64,000 nucleotides of DNA from CAYRFQ01 sp964423615 (GCA_964423615.1 CAYRFQ010000036.1:1-64000), one strand, 5' to 3'; counted from the first letter of the stretch, positions 18,304-28,036 are shown. Program-made: numbers and translations. Notes: generated by a model from the sequence alone, not told the origin.

Positions 18304-19254
18304 ATGTTTCGATATTTCTCCACGGTAATGTTGTTGTCAACAGTTTCGATTGCTGCCGCGGACCAAGGACTTGCGCGGGAATCAAACACAATCGTTCCTT
18401 CGAATGCCAAACTTGAGAAACTCTGGAGCAAGGGGGAATTCACGGAAGGTCCAGCCCACGGTCCGAACGGTTGCATCTACTTCAGTGATATAGGCAACCG
18501 CATCATGAAGTTCGATCCGAGGAACAAACGAACGACCGTTTTCCGTAACCCTAGTGGACGCGCTAACGGGCTGATTTTCGATTCCAAGGGGAGACTCATT
18601 GCTTGTGAAGGAGCCAACACCGGAGGGAAACGCCGCGTTAGTATCACTACGATGAATGGAAAGATGAAAACTTTGGCCGACCGTTGGAAAGGGAAACGTT
18701 TCAACAGCCCGAACGATCTGACGATCGATCGTAAAGGCCGAATTTACTTCACAGACCCGCGATACGTCGGCAATGAGTCCCGAGAGATCAAAACCGAGAG
18801 CGTTTATCGCATTGGTCCGAACGGAGAGGTCACCCAACTCATCACCGATGTGAAAAAGCCCAACGGAATCGTCCTCTCTCCGGATAACAAGACTCTATAT
18901 CTCGCCGAGAACGACCCATCTGGAGACCGACTGTTACTGGCATATCGGTTGAAAGCTAACGGCACCGTCGGCGCAAAAAATCAGCTTCACGATTTCGGAG
19001 ACGGACGCGGCATCGACGGAATGACGATCGACATCAAAGGAAATGTGTACGCGACCGCAGGTCGAGGGAAAAACGCTGGCGTCTATATTTTCAACCCCGA
19101 GGGAAAGCTGCTCATCAAGATTCCTACCCCAGAAACTCCGAGCAACTGTGTCTTCGGTGGGAAGGACAACAGAACTCTCTACATCACCGCGGGCGTGTCG
19201 CTATATCGAATCCGACTGAACGTCCCTGGATTCGCCATTTATCGGCCCAATTAA
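18304..19254 (+). CDS. SMP-30/gluconolactonase-like secreted protein
   Basis: A 316-residue six-bladed beta-propeller with a signal peptide (MFRYFSTVMLLSTVSIAAA). Metal-site and blade motifs of the SMP-30/gluconolactonase family are visible: EGPAHGPNGCIYFSD, NSPNDLTIDRKGRIYFTD, PNGIVLSPDNKTLYLAE and GIDGMTIDIKGNVYAT. It probably hydrolyses a sugar or aldono-lactone outside the cytoplasm. The start at 18304 gives the cleanest signal peptide; a GTG at 18289 is in frame. It is co-directional with the DUF1501 gene, so the two may act on the same imported or surface polymer (inference). Confidence 0.87.
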   Translation: MFRYFSTVMLLSTVSIAAADQGLARESNTIVPSNAKLEKLWSKGEFTEGPAHGPNGCIYFSDIGNRIMKFDPRNKRTTVFRNPSGRANGLIFDSKGRLIACEGANTGGKRRVSITTMNGKMKTLADRWKGKRFNSPNDLTIDRKGRIYFTDPRYVGNESREIKTESVYRIGPNGEVTQLITDVKKPNGIVLSPDNKTLYLAENDPSGDRLLLAYRLKANGTVGAKNQLHDFGDGRGIDGMTIDIKGNVYATAGRGKNAGVYIFNPEGKLLIKIPTPETPSNCVFGGKDNRTLYITAGVSLYRIRLNVPGFAIYRPN

Positions 19255-19282
19255 TCCGTTTAGGTCGGGGAAGGAGCCGTCG

Positions 19283-20875
19283 ATGTCCTCGGAAGAAGAG
19301 AAAGTCACCTCAGCGAAATTAGAAACGTCTGACCTCGCTCGGCCCGATCCTTCCCAAACTCAGCCCAACCCTATCACGAAAGGCTTGCTTGGCTCGGAAG
19401 ATTGGTGGGCCATCTGGCTTGGTGGCTTTCTGCTGGCCGTGGCCATCATCGTCACCTTTCTCACGCGTCCGCCCAATCATGAAGAGCTTGTCGGGCAAAT
19501 CGAACAAAAGGACAAAACGATCGCCGAGTTGAAAAGACTCATGGATGACCAAAGTCCAGACACACGCGCCTCTCTGGAAACCGAAATGGAACTCAACCTG
19601 GGCAAACGAAAGACTCTGGAAGAAAAACTCGCATCGAATCCTCTCAAACCCTGGCTCGGAAAGGTTGGAAGTTGGAAAGCCAGCCCATTCGAAGCATTCA
19701 AGCTTGATGGGTATCCTCCGAGTATTCTCGGAATTCTGTGCGTCTTCGTCGGGAGCCTTTTCCTTTTCGGTCTTGGCTCTCACGTCATGGGTGGGAAATT
19801 CCAGGCTTTTGCTTTGGGGTTTTTCGTCGTGTTTCTGCTCGCGGTTTTAGCCTACATTCTCGCAGGGCAGAAAGTCATCAAGTACTATCACCTTTCTTAC
19901 GCGCTTTGGGCCCTTGTAGCGGGGATGTTGATAAGCAACACCATCGGAACACCCGCATGGCTCCGACCAGCTCTTCGAACTGAGTTCTACATTAAAACTG
20001 GTCTCGTCCTTCTCGGTGCTGAAGTCCTGATAAGTCGCTTATTAACGCTTGGCATCCCTGGAATTTTCGTGGCCTGGGTTGTCACCCCGATCGTCCTCGT
20101 CTCCACGTTCCTCTTCGGTCAGTATGTCCTTAACATCGCCTCGAAGTCGCTCAACCTGGTGATCTCCGCCGACATGTCCGTTTGTGGCGTTTCGGCTGCG
20201 ATTGCGACGGCGGCTGCGTGCCGGGCCAAAAAGGAAGAATTGTCTCTCGCAATTGGTTTGTCGCTCACTTTCACCGTCGTGATGATGGTCGTGTTGCCCA
20301 CCTTCATCCTTGCCGTTGGGATGGATCCTTTCCTAGGCGGTGCCTGGATCGGCGGGACCATCGATGCCACGGGAGCCGTGGCCGCCGCAGGCGAATTCCT
20401 TGGGGAAGAGGCGTTGACCGTCGCCGCCACCGTCAAGATGATCCAAAACATTCTCATCGGTGTTATTGCCTTTTGCGTGGCCATCTACTGGGTCAGCTTT
20501 GTCGAAAAAACCGAGACCGGAACCCGCCCGAACGCCATGGAAATCTGGCATCGTTTTCCCAAGTTCGTCCTCGGCTTTGTGGCAGCGTCCTTGGTGTTTT
20601 CGGCCATCTATTCCACAGGAACCTACGGGGAGATTCTCACCAACTCCGTGATCGGTGGAACGTCGAAAATCTTACGATCTTGGTTCTTCTGTTTGGCGTT
20701 CGTGAGCATCGGACTCGAGACGAACTTCCAAGAGCTCGGCAAACAACTCCAAGGGGGAAAACCACTCATGCTGTATGTTGTTGGCCAAACGTTGAATTTG
20801 CTGTTAACCCTACTCATGGCCTGGCTGATGTTTGTTGTCGTTTTTCCGGATGCAGCGAAAGTGGTTTCGAGGTGA
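19283..20875 (+). CDS. YeiH/UPF0324-type membrane transporter with N-terminal extension
   Basis: A 530-residue multi-pass protein of the YeiH family (often annotated putative sulfate exporter; substrate not established). Family stretches: KTGLVLLGAEVLISRL, SADMSVCGVSAAIATAAA, GGTIDATGAVAAAGEF and RSWFFCLAFVSIGLETNF. Typical members are about 340 residues. This one adds about 150 at the N-terminus: a charged head, one membrane helix (WAIWLGGFLLAVAIIVTFL), a coiled-coil-like periplasmic segment (QIEQKDKTIAELKRL) and a second helix pair. A GGAG site precedes the ATG. A small membrane protein gene begins 5 bases after its stop. Confidence 0.9.
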   Translation: MSSEEEKVTSAKLETSDLARPDPSQTQPNPITKGLLGSEDWWAIWLGGFLLAVAIIVTFLTRPPNHEELVGQIEQKDKTIAELKRLMDDQSPDTRASLETEMELNLGKRKTLEEKLASNPLKPWLGKVGSWKASPFEAFKLDGYPPSILGILCVFVGSLFLFGLGSHVMGGKFQAFALGFFVVFLLAVLAYILAGQKVIKYYHLSYALWALVAGMLISNTIGTPAWLRPALRTEFYIKTGLVLLGAEVLISRLLTLGIPGIFVAWVVTPIVLVSTFLFGQYVLNIASKSLNLVISADMSVCGVSAAIATAAACRAKKEELSLAIGLSLTFTVVMMVVLPTFILAVGMDPFLGGAWIGGTIDATGAVAAAGEFLGEEALTVAATVKMIQNILIGVIAFCVAIYWVSFVEKTETGTRPNAMEIWHRFPKFVLGFVAASLVFSAIYSTGTYGEILTNSVIGGTSKILRSWFFCLAFVSIGLETNFQELGKQLQGGKPLMLYVVGQTLNLLLTLLMAWLMFVVVFPDAAKVVSR

Positions 20876-20879
20876 ACTT

Positions 20880-21146
20880 GTGGACAACACCAGCCGGATC
20901 TCTCCCGTGCGTCAATGGCTCCTCCTGACGGCCATCGTGGGGTTGCTTGCAATCCTGTGGCTTGTCGTCCTCCCTCACCTTGGTTCGCACCCCTCTTATT
21001 CTCAGAGAATGGAGCGACTCGAACGCCAGGGCATCGATCCCAGTGCGCTGTTTTACACGGAGTTGGAGTTTATGGATGACGTTTCGCGAAAAAACAAGCA
21101 ACGCACGAATCACGAACAGCGAAAGTTGTGGGTTCCAAGTTGGTGA
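20880..21146 (+). CDS. Small single-pass membrane protein, unknown function
   Basis: An 88-residue product from the GTG at 20880, which has a GAGGTG site lying at the end of the YeiH gene. One membrane helix (QWLLLTAIVGLLAILWLVVL) is followed by a short polar tail. No family is recognised. The 4-base gap and embedded ribosome site argue that it is real and translationally coupled to the transporter, perhaps as an accessory subunit (inference). Confidence 0.65.
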   Translation: MDNTSRISPVRQWLLLTAIVGLLAILWLVVLPHLGSHPSYSQRMERLERQGIDPSALFYTELEFMDDVSRKNKQRTNHEQRKLWVPSW

Positions 21147-21254
21147 GGTTCGGTTTGCCAGTCTTGTCGTGGTTTGTCTGAACTTCTACTTTGGCTGTGA
21201 CAAGGTCTGCGCGACGTCGCCGAAAAAATACCGCTGTGTTGGGAATGAAATGAC

Positions 21255-22823
21255 ATGGGTCGATCGTTGAAGTGTGTGTTTGCCGCATCCGAAGTTGCTG
21301 GTTTTGCCAAGACAGGCGGATTGGCTGACGTCCTGGCGACTTTGCCCAAGGCCCTCGCTGACCTTGGCCACGAATGCATCGTCGTGATGCCAATGTACCG
21401 AACGATTCGCCTGGGCGACAAGACGCCCGAGGCCACCAACTTGATGGTTCACATCCCAATACGCAACCACATCGTTACTGGACATATTTGGAAGGCCAAA
21501 TTGCCCAACTCCGAAGTTCCGGTCTACATGGTTGGATGCGCCCAGTACTTCGAACGGGACGACCCGAACCATGGCACAACGTTTTATCAATACACCACTC
21601 CGAGCGGAAAAAAAGTAGACTACGAAGACAACTGCGAGCGATTTACGTTTTTTTCGCGAGCCGTGCTTGAGGTCATCCGACTCGTCGATTTTTGGCCGGA
21701 CATTCTCCACTGCAACGACTGGCACACCGGTTTGACGCCTGTTTACCTTCGAGAAGTCTACAATCGGCATCCGGCGGAAAGCCTCAGGCCGATGTATGAT
21801 CAAATTCGGTCCCTTTTCACGATTCATAACATCGCTTTTCAGGGAGTTTTTGAGCATCACAATCTACCGATCACGAACCTCCCCTGGGTCCTGTTCAACC
21901 ACCACCAACTCGAGTTTTACGGCCGATTGAATTGCCTCAAAAGTGGCATTGTGTTCTCGGATGCCATCACGGCCGTGAGTCCTACTTACGCCAAGGAAAT
22001 TCAGACGGCCAGTTATGGTTGTGGTTTAGAGGGCGTTTTGCACGAGCACCGAAACCGACTCAAAGGGATCGTTAATGGGGTCGACTACGACATTTGGAAT
22101 CCCGACACCGACAAGCACCTCGCCCAGAAATACAAAGTTGAGACCGTGACGCAGGGAAAACTTGCATGTAAGTTTGCTCTGCAAGCCAAGATGGTCTTGC
22201 CCGTTGCTCCCCGGACTCCATTGATTGGGATGGTCTCTCGACTCACGTCACAGAAAGGTTTCGACCTCGTTGTCGATTGCGGGAGCGAACTCCTTCAAGG
22301 CGACGTTCAACTAGTCATTCTCGGTGACGGAGATCAGCTCTATAAAGACGAACTCGTCAAACTCCAGAAAGCACACCCGACGAAGGTGGCCCTGAAGTTC
22401 GCCTACGATGAAGAGTTGGCCCATCAAATCGAGGCGGGTGCCGACATGTTCTTGATGCCGAGTCTGTTCGAGCCGTGTGGGCTTAACCAAATGTACAGCC
22501 TCAAGTACGGGACAGTTCCCATCGTACGGAAGACCGGCGGTCTCGCCGACACCGTCGTCGATGCGAGTCCCGAAAACGTACAGAACGGTTCCGCGACAGG
22601 TTTCATGTTTACCCTCCCCACGCCGCTCGCTTTGATGGGTGCTCTTCAACGAGCATTGGGGTGCTATAATAATCAACCAGAAAAGTGGCTCGGAATCATG
22701 CAAACGGGAATGAACCAAGATTGGTCGTGGCAAAAAAGTGCCAAGCAATATGCCAACCTGTATCTGGAGGTCATCGAGGCTCCCAGACCGAAGCAACTCA
22801 GGATTCCGCAAAGGCCGACGTAG
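21255..22823 (+). CDS. glgA: Glycogen synthase (ADP-glucose, GT5)
   Basis: A 522-residue GT5 starch/glycogen synthase transferring glucose from ADP-glucose to an alpha-1,4-glucan. The N-terminal KTGGLAD (Lys19-Gly22 region) is the nucleotide-sugar site. Other matches: HCNDWHTGLTPVYL, FTIHNIAFQG, NGVDYDIWNP, and the C-terminal SLFEPCGLNQMYSLKYGT and VRKTGGLADTV. The length is slightly above the usual 480. The weak ribosome site may mean low translation. No other glycogen gene is adjacent. Confidence 0.95.
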   Translation: MGRSLKCVFAASEVAGFAKTGGLADVLATLPKALADLGHECIVVMPMYRTIRLGDKTPEATNLMVHIPIRNHIVTGHIWKAKLPNSEVPVYMVGCAQYFERDDPNHGTTFYQYTTPSGKKVDYEDNCERFTFFSRAVLEVIRLVDFWPDILHCNDWHTGLTPVYLREVYNRHPAESLRPMYDQIRSLFTIHNIAFQGVFEHHNLPITNLPWVLFNHHQLEFYGRLNCLKSGIVFSDAITAVSPTYAKEIQTASYGCGLEGVLHEHRNRLKGIVNGVDYDIWNPDTDKHLAQKYKVETVTQGKLACKFALQAKMVLPVAPRTPLIGMVSRLTSQKGFDLVVDCGSELLQGDVQLVILGDGDQLYKDELVKLQKAHPTKVALKFAYDEELAHQIEAGADMFLMPSLFEPCGLNQMYSLKYGTVPIVRKTGGLADTVVDASPENVQNGSATGFMFTLPTPLALMGALQRALGCYNNQPEKWLGIMQTGMNQDWSWQKSAKQYANLYLEVIEAPRPKQLRIPQRPT

Positions 22824-22961
22824 TCCGAATCAACTCTCATGAGAAGCGATGGTTTTAACGGAACCCTCGTGAATTTTGACCCTGCAAATATCATTAAACT
22901 AGCTACTTATTGACATCCGGTTTGGAAGCGTAACGGCGGTCCTTTGAGGGAGGTAACGATT

Positions 22962-24209
22962 GTGATTAGATGGTATGCGGCAGGGTTGATGGCTCTTATG
23001 TTTTTGTTCCTACCTACTGGCCTCGTCAAGGGTGATGGTAAAGGGACTTGGCCCCAATGGCGTGGACCCAATCGCGACAGTAAAGTTCAAGGGACTAACT
23101 GGCCTAAAGACCTGAAAAGGCTCAAACAAACCTGGCGAGTCGAGTTAGGGAAATCCTACTCCGGTCCTATCGTCACCGAAGACCGCGTGTTCACGACAGA
23201 GACGAGAGACCGCAAATTGGAAGTCGTGTATGCATTCGATCGGAAAACCGGGAAAAAAATCTGGGAGACGTCTTGGAAAGGTTCGTTGACGGTCCCGTTC
23301 TTCGCTGCATCGAACGGCAGTTGGATACGTTCCACCCCAGCCTACGACGGAAAAAACCTCTACGTAGCAGGAATGCGAGACGTGTTGGTGTGCCTCCGAG
23401 GCAAGGACGGAAAAGAGGTCTGGCGGTTCGACTTCGTGAAAGAATTCCAAGCCACACCGCCCGCTTTTGGTTTCGTCTGCTCGCCCTTACTCGATCAAAA
23501 ACATGTATACGTCCAGGCTGGTGGTGCATTCGTCAAACTCGACAAGAACACGGGCAAGGTCCTTTGGAAAACTCTCGCCGAGGGGCGTAAGGGTATGGAT
23601 AGCGCTTTTTCGTCGCCCATCTTCGCCAAACTCAAGGGAAGAAAACAACTCGTCGTCCAAACACGCCAAAAACTCGCTGGCGTCGATTCGGACACCGGAA
23701 AAGTTTTGTGGTCGGAGGAAGTCCCGGCTTTCCGCGGCATGAATATATTGACTCCAACGATCTATAAGGACGGGCTTTTCACGAGCACCTACAGAGGTGG
23801 AGCGTTTTTCTTCAACATTGACAAAAGCCCCCAGAATGCCTTTTCGGTGGCGAAACGTTGGAGCACCCGAACGGAGGCCTACATGTCGAGTCCAATCATC
23901 ATCGACGGACATGCCTACGTTCACCTCCGGAATCAAACCTTTGCTTGCATCGATCTTGAAGATGGGGCTGTTAAATGGTCCTCTTCACAACGGTTTGGAA
24001 GATACTGGAGTATGGTTGCTCAAGGAAAAAAGATTCTGGCACTGGACCAAAAAGGTGTGCTGTACCTTATCGAAGCGAATCCACAAAAATTCCAGATCTT
24101 GGATCGAAAAGAAGTGAGTCGGGCTTCGACATGGGCACATCTGGCGATTGCTGGCAATCAGATATTCGTCCGCGAGTTGCAAGCACTTTCTGCTTACAGT
24201 TGGAAATAA
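22962..24209 (+). CDS. Secreted PQQ-like beta-propeller protein
   Basis: About 415 residues starting at GTG 22962, chosen because a GGGAGG site lies 8 bases upstream and a signal peptide follows (AAGLMALMFLFLPTGLVKG). PQQ-like blades are visible: TWPQWRGPNRDSKV, YAFDRKTGKKIWET, LDKNTGKVLWKT, VDSDTGKVLWSEEV and IDLEDGAVKWSS. PQWRGPxRDG-type proteins are very numerous in planctomycetes and generally lack the residues of true PQQ dehydrogenases; probably a binding or scaffold protein. A TTGACA lies at 22910 but no good -10 follows. The gene ends at a strong terminator. Confidence 0.88.
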   Translation: MIRWYAAGLMALMFLFLPTGLVKGDGKGTWPQWRGPNRDSKVQGTNWPKDLKRLKQTWRVELGKSYSGPIVTEDRVFTTETRDRKLEVVYAFDRKTGKKIWETSWKGSLTVPFFAASNGSWIRSTPAYDGKNLYVAGMRDVLVCLRGKDGKEVWRFDFVKEFQATPPAFGFVCSPLLDQKHVYVQAGGAFVKLDKNTGKVLWKTLAEGRKGMDSAFSSPIFAKLKGRKQLVVQTRQKLAGVDSDTGKVLWSEEVPAFRGMNILTPTIYKDGLFTSTYRGGAFFFNIDKSPQNAFSVAKRWSTRTEAYMSSPIIIDGHAYVHLRNQTFACIDLEDGAVKWSSSQRFGRYWSMVAQGKKILALDQKGVLYLIEANPQKFQILDRKEVSRASTWAHLAIAGNQIFVRELQALSAYSWK

Positions 24210-24236
24210 CCCTGCGGCCAGAATAGAACAAGCGAT

Positions 24237-24280
24237 GGTAACCAATTATCATACGAGAGGTTGGTTACCGTTTTCTTTTT
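24237..24280 (+). terminator. Rho-independent terminator after the PQQ-like gene
   Basis: A perfect 9-bp inverted repeat (24237-24245 with 24261-24269, 15-nt loop) is followed by GTTTTCTTTTT. It separates the propeller gene from the glycine decarboxylase operon. Confidence 0.85.
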
Positions 24281-24394
24281 CATGAGCAACCATATACTAG
24301 CTAAGTAGTTACGCCAATCGATTCCGAACTAATACTGTTTGGCGATTGTAACGGATATCTTCGACAGACAAACGATAGAGAAGAGGTGATTACG

Positions 24395-25747
24395 TTGGAC
24401 TACTTATCCAACACGAATGCGGACATCACCGCCATGCTCGAGCGGATTGGTGTCACGTCAATCGACGACTTGTTCGCTTCCATTCCCCCAAACGTTCGGC
24501 TGAACGGTTCGCTCGACATTCCAAAAGGTCTCAGCGAACAAGAGTTGCAAAGGGAAATGGGACAACTTTCCAACGCCAACCAATCAGTCAACGATGCCGT
24601 TTGCTTCTTGGGTGGTGGAGCTTACGACCACTTCATCCCGGCAATCGTCGACGCCATCTCTAGCCGAAGCGAATACTACACAGCTTATACCCCATACCAG
24701 GCCGAAGCGAGCCAGGGAAGTTTGCAAGCTTTCTTCGAATATCAGACCATGATCTGTCAGTTGACAGGAATGGACGTTGCTAACGCGAGTTTATACGAGG
24801 GTGGGAGTGCTGTTGCCGAAGCTGTTTTGATGGCTTATTCGCACGCACGAAAGCGAAACAAGGTTTTGATCCCGGAGAGCGTTCATCCTGAATATCGTCA
24901 GGTCCTGGACACCTACACGGCCAACCTTGACATCGAAGTCGTCACGCTGGCAACACCTGACGGGTTTATTGACCCTGACGAACTCAAGAAACAAATCGAC
25001 GAGAGCACTCTTTGCCTTGTCGTACAGCATCCCAACTTCTTCGGTAATCTCGAAGAAGCTGACGATATTGTTGCCTTGTGCCAGGACAACGGAATAATCT
25101 CGATTGTGAGTTTTGACCCGATCAGCCTTGGTGTCCTGAAGCGTCCTGGCGACCTTGGCTTTGACGTGGCCATCGCGGAAGGACAGTGCCTCGGCAATCC
25201 ACTTTCCTTCGGTGGTCCCTACCTGGGTTTGTTGGCTTGTAAACAAGAATTCGTTCGCAAAATGCCGGGACGGCTCGTTGGCGAAACGACCGACCACAAC
25301 GGAAAACGTTGTTGGGTTCTGACGCTCCAAACTCGCGAGCAACACATACGACGCGAAAAAGCAACGAGCAACATATGTACAAACCAAGGCCTGTTTGCTC
25401 TCCGAGCCACTGTGTACCTCGCCGCCCTTGGTCCGACCGGTCTTAAAGAGACCGGCGAGTTGTGCTTGCGGAAGGCTCACTACGCCGCCAACAAACTTTC
25501 CGAGCTTCCGGGTGTGAATCTGCGATTCAACAGACCTTTCTTCAAGGAATTCACGCTCGAACTCGACACGAATGTGCCCGAATTGTTGACAGCTCTCCGA
25601 CACAGCGGATACCACGCCGGTCTTCACCTCGGCACCTGGTATCAACCCCTCGACAATTGCATGACTGTTGCAGTGACTGAGCAACGTACAAAAGCTGAAA
25701 TCGATGCGTTTGTTGAGACCCTTGGTATGGAACTAAAGAACGTTTAA
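24395..25747 (+). CDS. gcvPA: Glycine dehydrogenase (decarboxylating) subunit 1
   Basis: A 450-residue alpha-type P-protein subunit, which with GcvPB decarboxylates glycine and loads the aminomethyl group on lipoyl-GcvH. Start TTG 24395 is preferred: AAGAGGTGA lies just upstream and the resulting MDYLSNT matches the family N-terminus. Motifs: YTPYQAEASQGSLQAFFEYQT, LTGMDVANASLYEGGSA, VVQHPNFFGNLE and REQHIRREKATSNICTNQGL. This subunit lacks the PLP lysine, as expected. No glycine riboswitch is visible in the 110-base leader. gcvT and gcvH are not in the window. Confidence 0.95.
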   Translation: MDYLSNTNADITAMLERIGVTSIDDLFASIPPNVRLNGSLDIPKGLSEQELQREMGQLSNANQSVNDAVCFLGGGAYDHFIPAIVDAISSRSEYYTAYTPYQAEASQGSLQAFFEYQTMICQLTGMDVANASLYEGGSAVAEAVLMAYSHARKRNKVLIPESVHPEYRQVLDTYTANLDIEVVTLATPDGFIDPDELKKQIDESTLCLVVQHPNFFGNLEEADDIVALCQDNGIISIVSFDPISLGVLKRPGDLGFDVAIAEGQCLGNPLSFGGPYLGLLACKQEFVRKMPGRLVGETTDHNGKRCWVLTLQTREQHIRREKATSNICTNQGLFALRATVYLAALGPTGLKETGELCLRKAHYAANKLSELPGVNLRFNRPFFKEFTLELDTNVPELLTALRHSGYHAGLHLGTWYQPLDNCMTVAVTEQRTKAEIDAFVETLGMELKNV

Positions 25748-25821
25748 GGGAATAGAAACGACTACACAGCGGTCAATCACCGCCTGTTTCTTAATGGGAT
25801 CATAATCCTTCGGGAATCAAG

Positions 25822-27273
25822 ATGGATAAAGCACAATCTACTGAATTATTGTTCGAAATAAGCCAACCTGGCCGCCGAGCCCACAGGTTGCCCCAATGTG
25901 ACGTCCCGGTCGGCGAAGCGAATGAACTTCTACCAGGGAATACACTCGCGGCATCTCCGCCTCCACTCCCTGAAGTGAGCGAACTCGACATCGTCCGTCA
26001 CTTTGTCAATTTGTCTACTCGCAATATGGCTATCGACACGAACTTTTACCCCCTCGGTTCGTGCACCATGAAATACAACCCCAAGAGGCACGAACGGCTC
26101 GCTGCCTTGCCAGGTATGGCCAATGTTCACCCGCTGCAAGACGACGGAGCATCCCAGGGAATGCTCAAGATGTTGTTCGAGATGCAGCGATTCTTGGGAG
26201 AGATCGCTGGCCTCCCTGCGGTTTCACTTCAACCAGCTGCCGGTGCCCAGGGTGAACTGACCGCCTTGCTGGTTGCTGCAAAATATTTCAAGGACAAGAA
26301 AGAAAACCGCACGCGTGTGTTGATTCCGGACAGCGCTCACGGAACGAACCCTGCCAGCGCTGCCATCGCCGGGTTTGACTCGGTTACGATCAAGAGCAAC
26401 TCGCGTGGCCTGGTCGACTTGGACGATTTCAAGTCCAAGCTCGATGACCGAACTGCCGTTTTCATGATCACCAATCCGAACACACTAGGTCTGTTTGATG
26501 ACCAGATCAAAACCATCACCGATGCGGTTCACGACCAAGGTGGTTTGGTGTATTTGGATGGGGCGAACATGAATGCCATTCTTGGCAAGACACGCCCCGG
26601 TGATTTCGGCGCGGATATGATGCACTATAACGTCCACAAGACTTTTACTGGTCCCCACGGGGCTGGTGGTCCAGGTTCGGGCCCGATCGCCGTTCGTGAT
26701 TTTCTCGGCCCATTTTTACCCTCACCTGTGATCGTCAAGGATGGTTCGAACTTTCGGCTTGACTATGATCGGCCGCAATCGATTGGCCGGGTTCGCAGCT
26801 TCTTCGGCAACGTTGGGATTCTTTTGCGTGGGTATTGCTACATTCGGACACTCGGTGCCGACGGGTTGCGACAATTGAGTGAGATGGCCGTGCTCAATGC
26901 GAATTACTTGCTCGCGTTGTTGAAAGATCACTACGAGGTTCCCCACGGTGATCGCTGCATGCACGAGTTTGTGGCAAGCGCTCGTCAACTCAAACGTGAG
27001 AAACGAATCTCGGCGATGGACATTGGCAAGCGGTTGCTCGATTACGGATTTCACGCCCCGACGGTGTATTTCCCATTGGTGGTCGCAGAAGCGTTGATGA
27101 TCGAGCCGACCGAGACCGAGAGTAAGCAAACGCTTGATGCCTTTGCGGAAGTCATGATCCGGATTAAAGACGAAGATCCGGAAATCTTACACACGGCTCC
27201 GCATACGCTCCCGATCCAACGCCCCGACGAAGTCAAAGCCGTTAAGGAGCCTATCCTGTTGTGGCAATCTTGA
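25822..27273 (+). CDS. gcvPB: Glycine dehydrogenase (decarboxylating) subunit 2
   Basis: A 483-residue catalytic beta-type P-protein subunit. Lys273 in YNVHKTFTGPHGAGGPG is the PLP-binding lysine. Other family motifs: DTNFYPLGSCTMKYNPK, QPAAGAQGELTALL, DSAHGTNPASAAIAGF and YLDGANMNAILG. Length is normal for the two-subunit form. It starts 74 bases after gcvPA and overlaps the lipoate ligase gene by 13 bases, so decarboxylase and lipoylation are produced together. Confidence 0.96.
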   Translation: MDKAQSTELLFEISQPGRRAHRLPQCDVPVGEANELLPGNTLAASPPPLPEVSELDIVRHFVNLSTRNMAIDTNFYPLGSCTMKYNPKRHERLAALPGMANVHPLQDDGASQGMLKMLFEMQRFLGEIAGLPAVSLQPAAGAQGELTALLVAAKYFKDKKENRTRVLIPDSAHGTNPASAAIAGFDSVTIKSNSRGLVDLDDFKSKLDDRTAVFMITNPNTLGLFDDQIKTITDAVHDQGGLVYLDGANMNAILGKTRPGDFGADMMHYNVHKTFTGPHGAGGPGSGPIAVRDFLGPFLPSPVIVKDGSNFRLDYDRPQSIGRVRSFFGNVGILLRGYCYIRTLGADGLRQLSEMAVLNANYLLALLKDHYEVPHGDRCMHEFVASARQLKREKRISAMDIGKRLLDYGFHAPTVYFPLVVAEALMIEPTETESKQTLDAFAEVMIRIKDEDPEILHTAPHTLPIQRPDEVKAVKEPILLWQS

Positions 27274-27998
27274 GTGTACGTCAGCTTTCCTTCGAAAAAG
27301 CCGACGGCCAAACCAACATGGCTGCCGACGAGACGATGCTAGTTTCGGCTACTGAAGGCATCGCTTCTTTTCGACTTTATGGTTGGTCGGAGTGTACACT
27401 CAGTCTGGGATACTTCCAGCCGCAAGACTCTCGTAACTATCACCCGCAGTTGGTTCCATTGCCGTACGTTCGCCGACCATCAGGTGGCCTCACTCTCGTT
27501 CATCAACATGAGATCACCTACGCCATCGCATTGCCAGATTCTCACCAACTCGTTTTACCATATCCAACCTGGGTGTCGATGATTCACCGAATCATCATTG
27601 GTGTCCTAAGCGAGTTCGGAGTCACAGCTACGATGGCTGCGGAGGACGGCCCAACTCACGACGATCCACTTTGCTTCAAACACATCACCAAGGGAGATCT
27701 GCTGATCGGCACCGACAAAATAGTCGGTAGTGCACAAAGGAAGCTCCGTGGGGCTCTCCTCCAACACGGCGGTATTCTACTCTCGCAGAGCCCAGCAACA
27801 CCCACACTTCCCGGACTCTTCGAGTTGTCGGGAAAATCTGTCGATCCTGAGGAATTTTGTGACCTTTTTGCACAAGCCGTCAAGAGGGAAATGTCATGGC
27901 GATTTCACGCTGGTGACTGGACCGAAGAAGAGAAACTATTCAAGCAGAAATCGATCCGAGAGAAATTCTCAAGGAAGAAGTGGAACGACAAACGTTGA
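27261..27998 (+). CDS. Lipoate-protein ligase A family (LplA/LipM)
   Basis: A 245-residue biotin/lipoate-ligase-fold protein starting at GTG 27261 inside the end of gcvPB; a TAAGGAG lies 11 bases upstream. Seen: NMAADETML, the substrate loop RRPSGGLTLVHQHEITYAI and the catalytic-lysine region GTDKIVGSAQRKLRG with LLQHGGILL. It should attach lipoate or transfer octanoate to GcvH or 2-oxoacid dehydrogenase E2 domains. Sequence cannot separate LplA from octanoyltransferase LipM, and the C-terminal LplA accessory domain is missing. Overlap with gcvPB supports a role in lipoylating the glycine cleavage H protein. Confidence 0.88.
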   Translation: MAILSVRQLSFEKADGQTNMAADETMLVSATEGIASFRLYGWSECTLSLGYFQPQDSRNYHPQLVPLPYVRRPSGGLTLVHQHEITYAIALPDSHQLVLPYPTWVSMIHRIIIGVLSEFGVTATMAAEDGPTHDDPLCFKHITKGDLLIGTDKIVGSAQRKLRGALLQHGGILLSQSPATPTLPGLFELSGKSVDPEEFCDLFAQAVKREMSWRFHAGDWTEEEKLFKQKSIREKFSRKKWNDKR

Positions 27999-28036
27999 CA
28001 CCCTTGTAGAGCCTCTCGGTACCCTCAACGCAAAAA

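Noticed and set aside
22910..22936. TTGACA with a following TAACGG upstream of the PQQ-like gene
   Set aside because: Spacer of 15 bases and a poor -10 match; not enough to call a promoter.
24281..24394. Possible glycine riboswitch before gcvPA
   Set aside because: Only about 110 bases, no conserved glycine-aptamer core or tandem structure seen.
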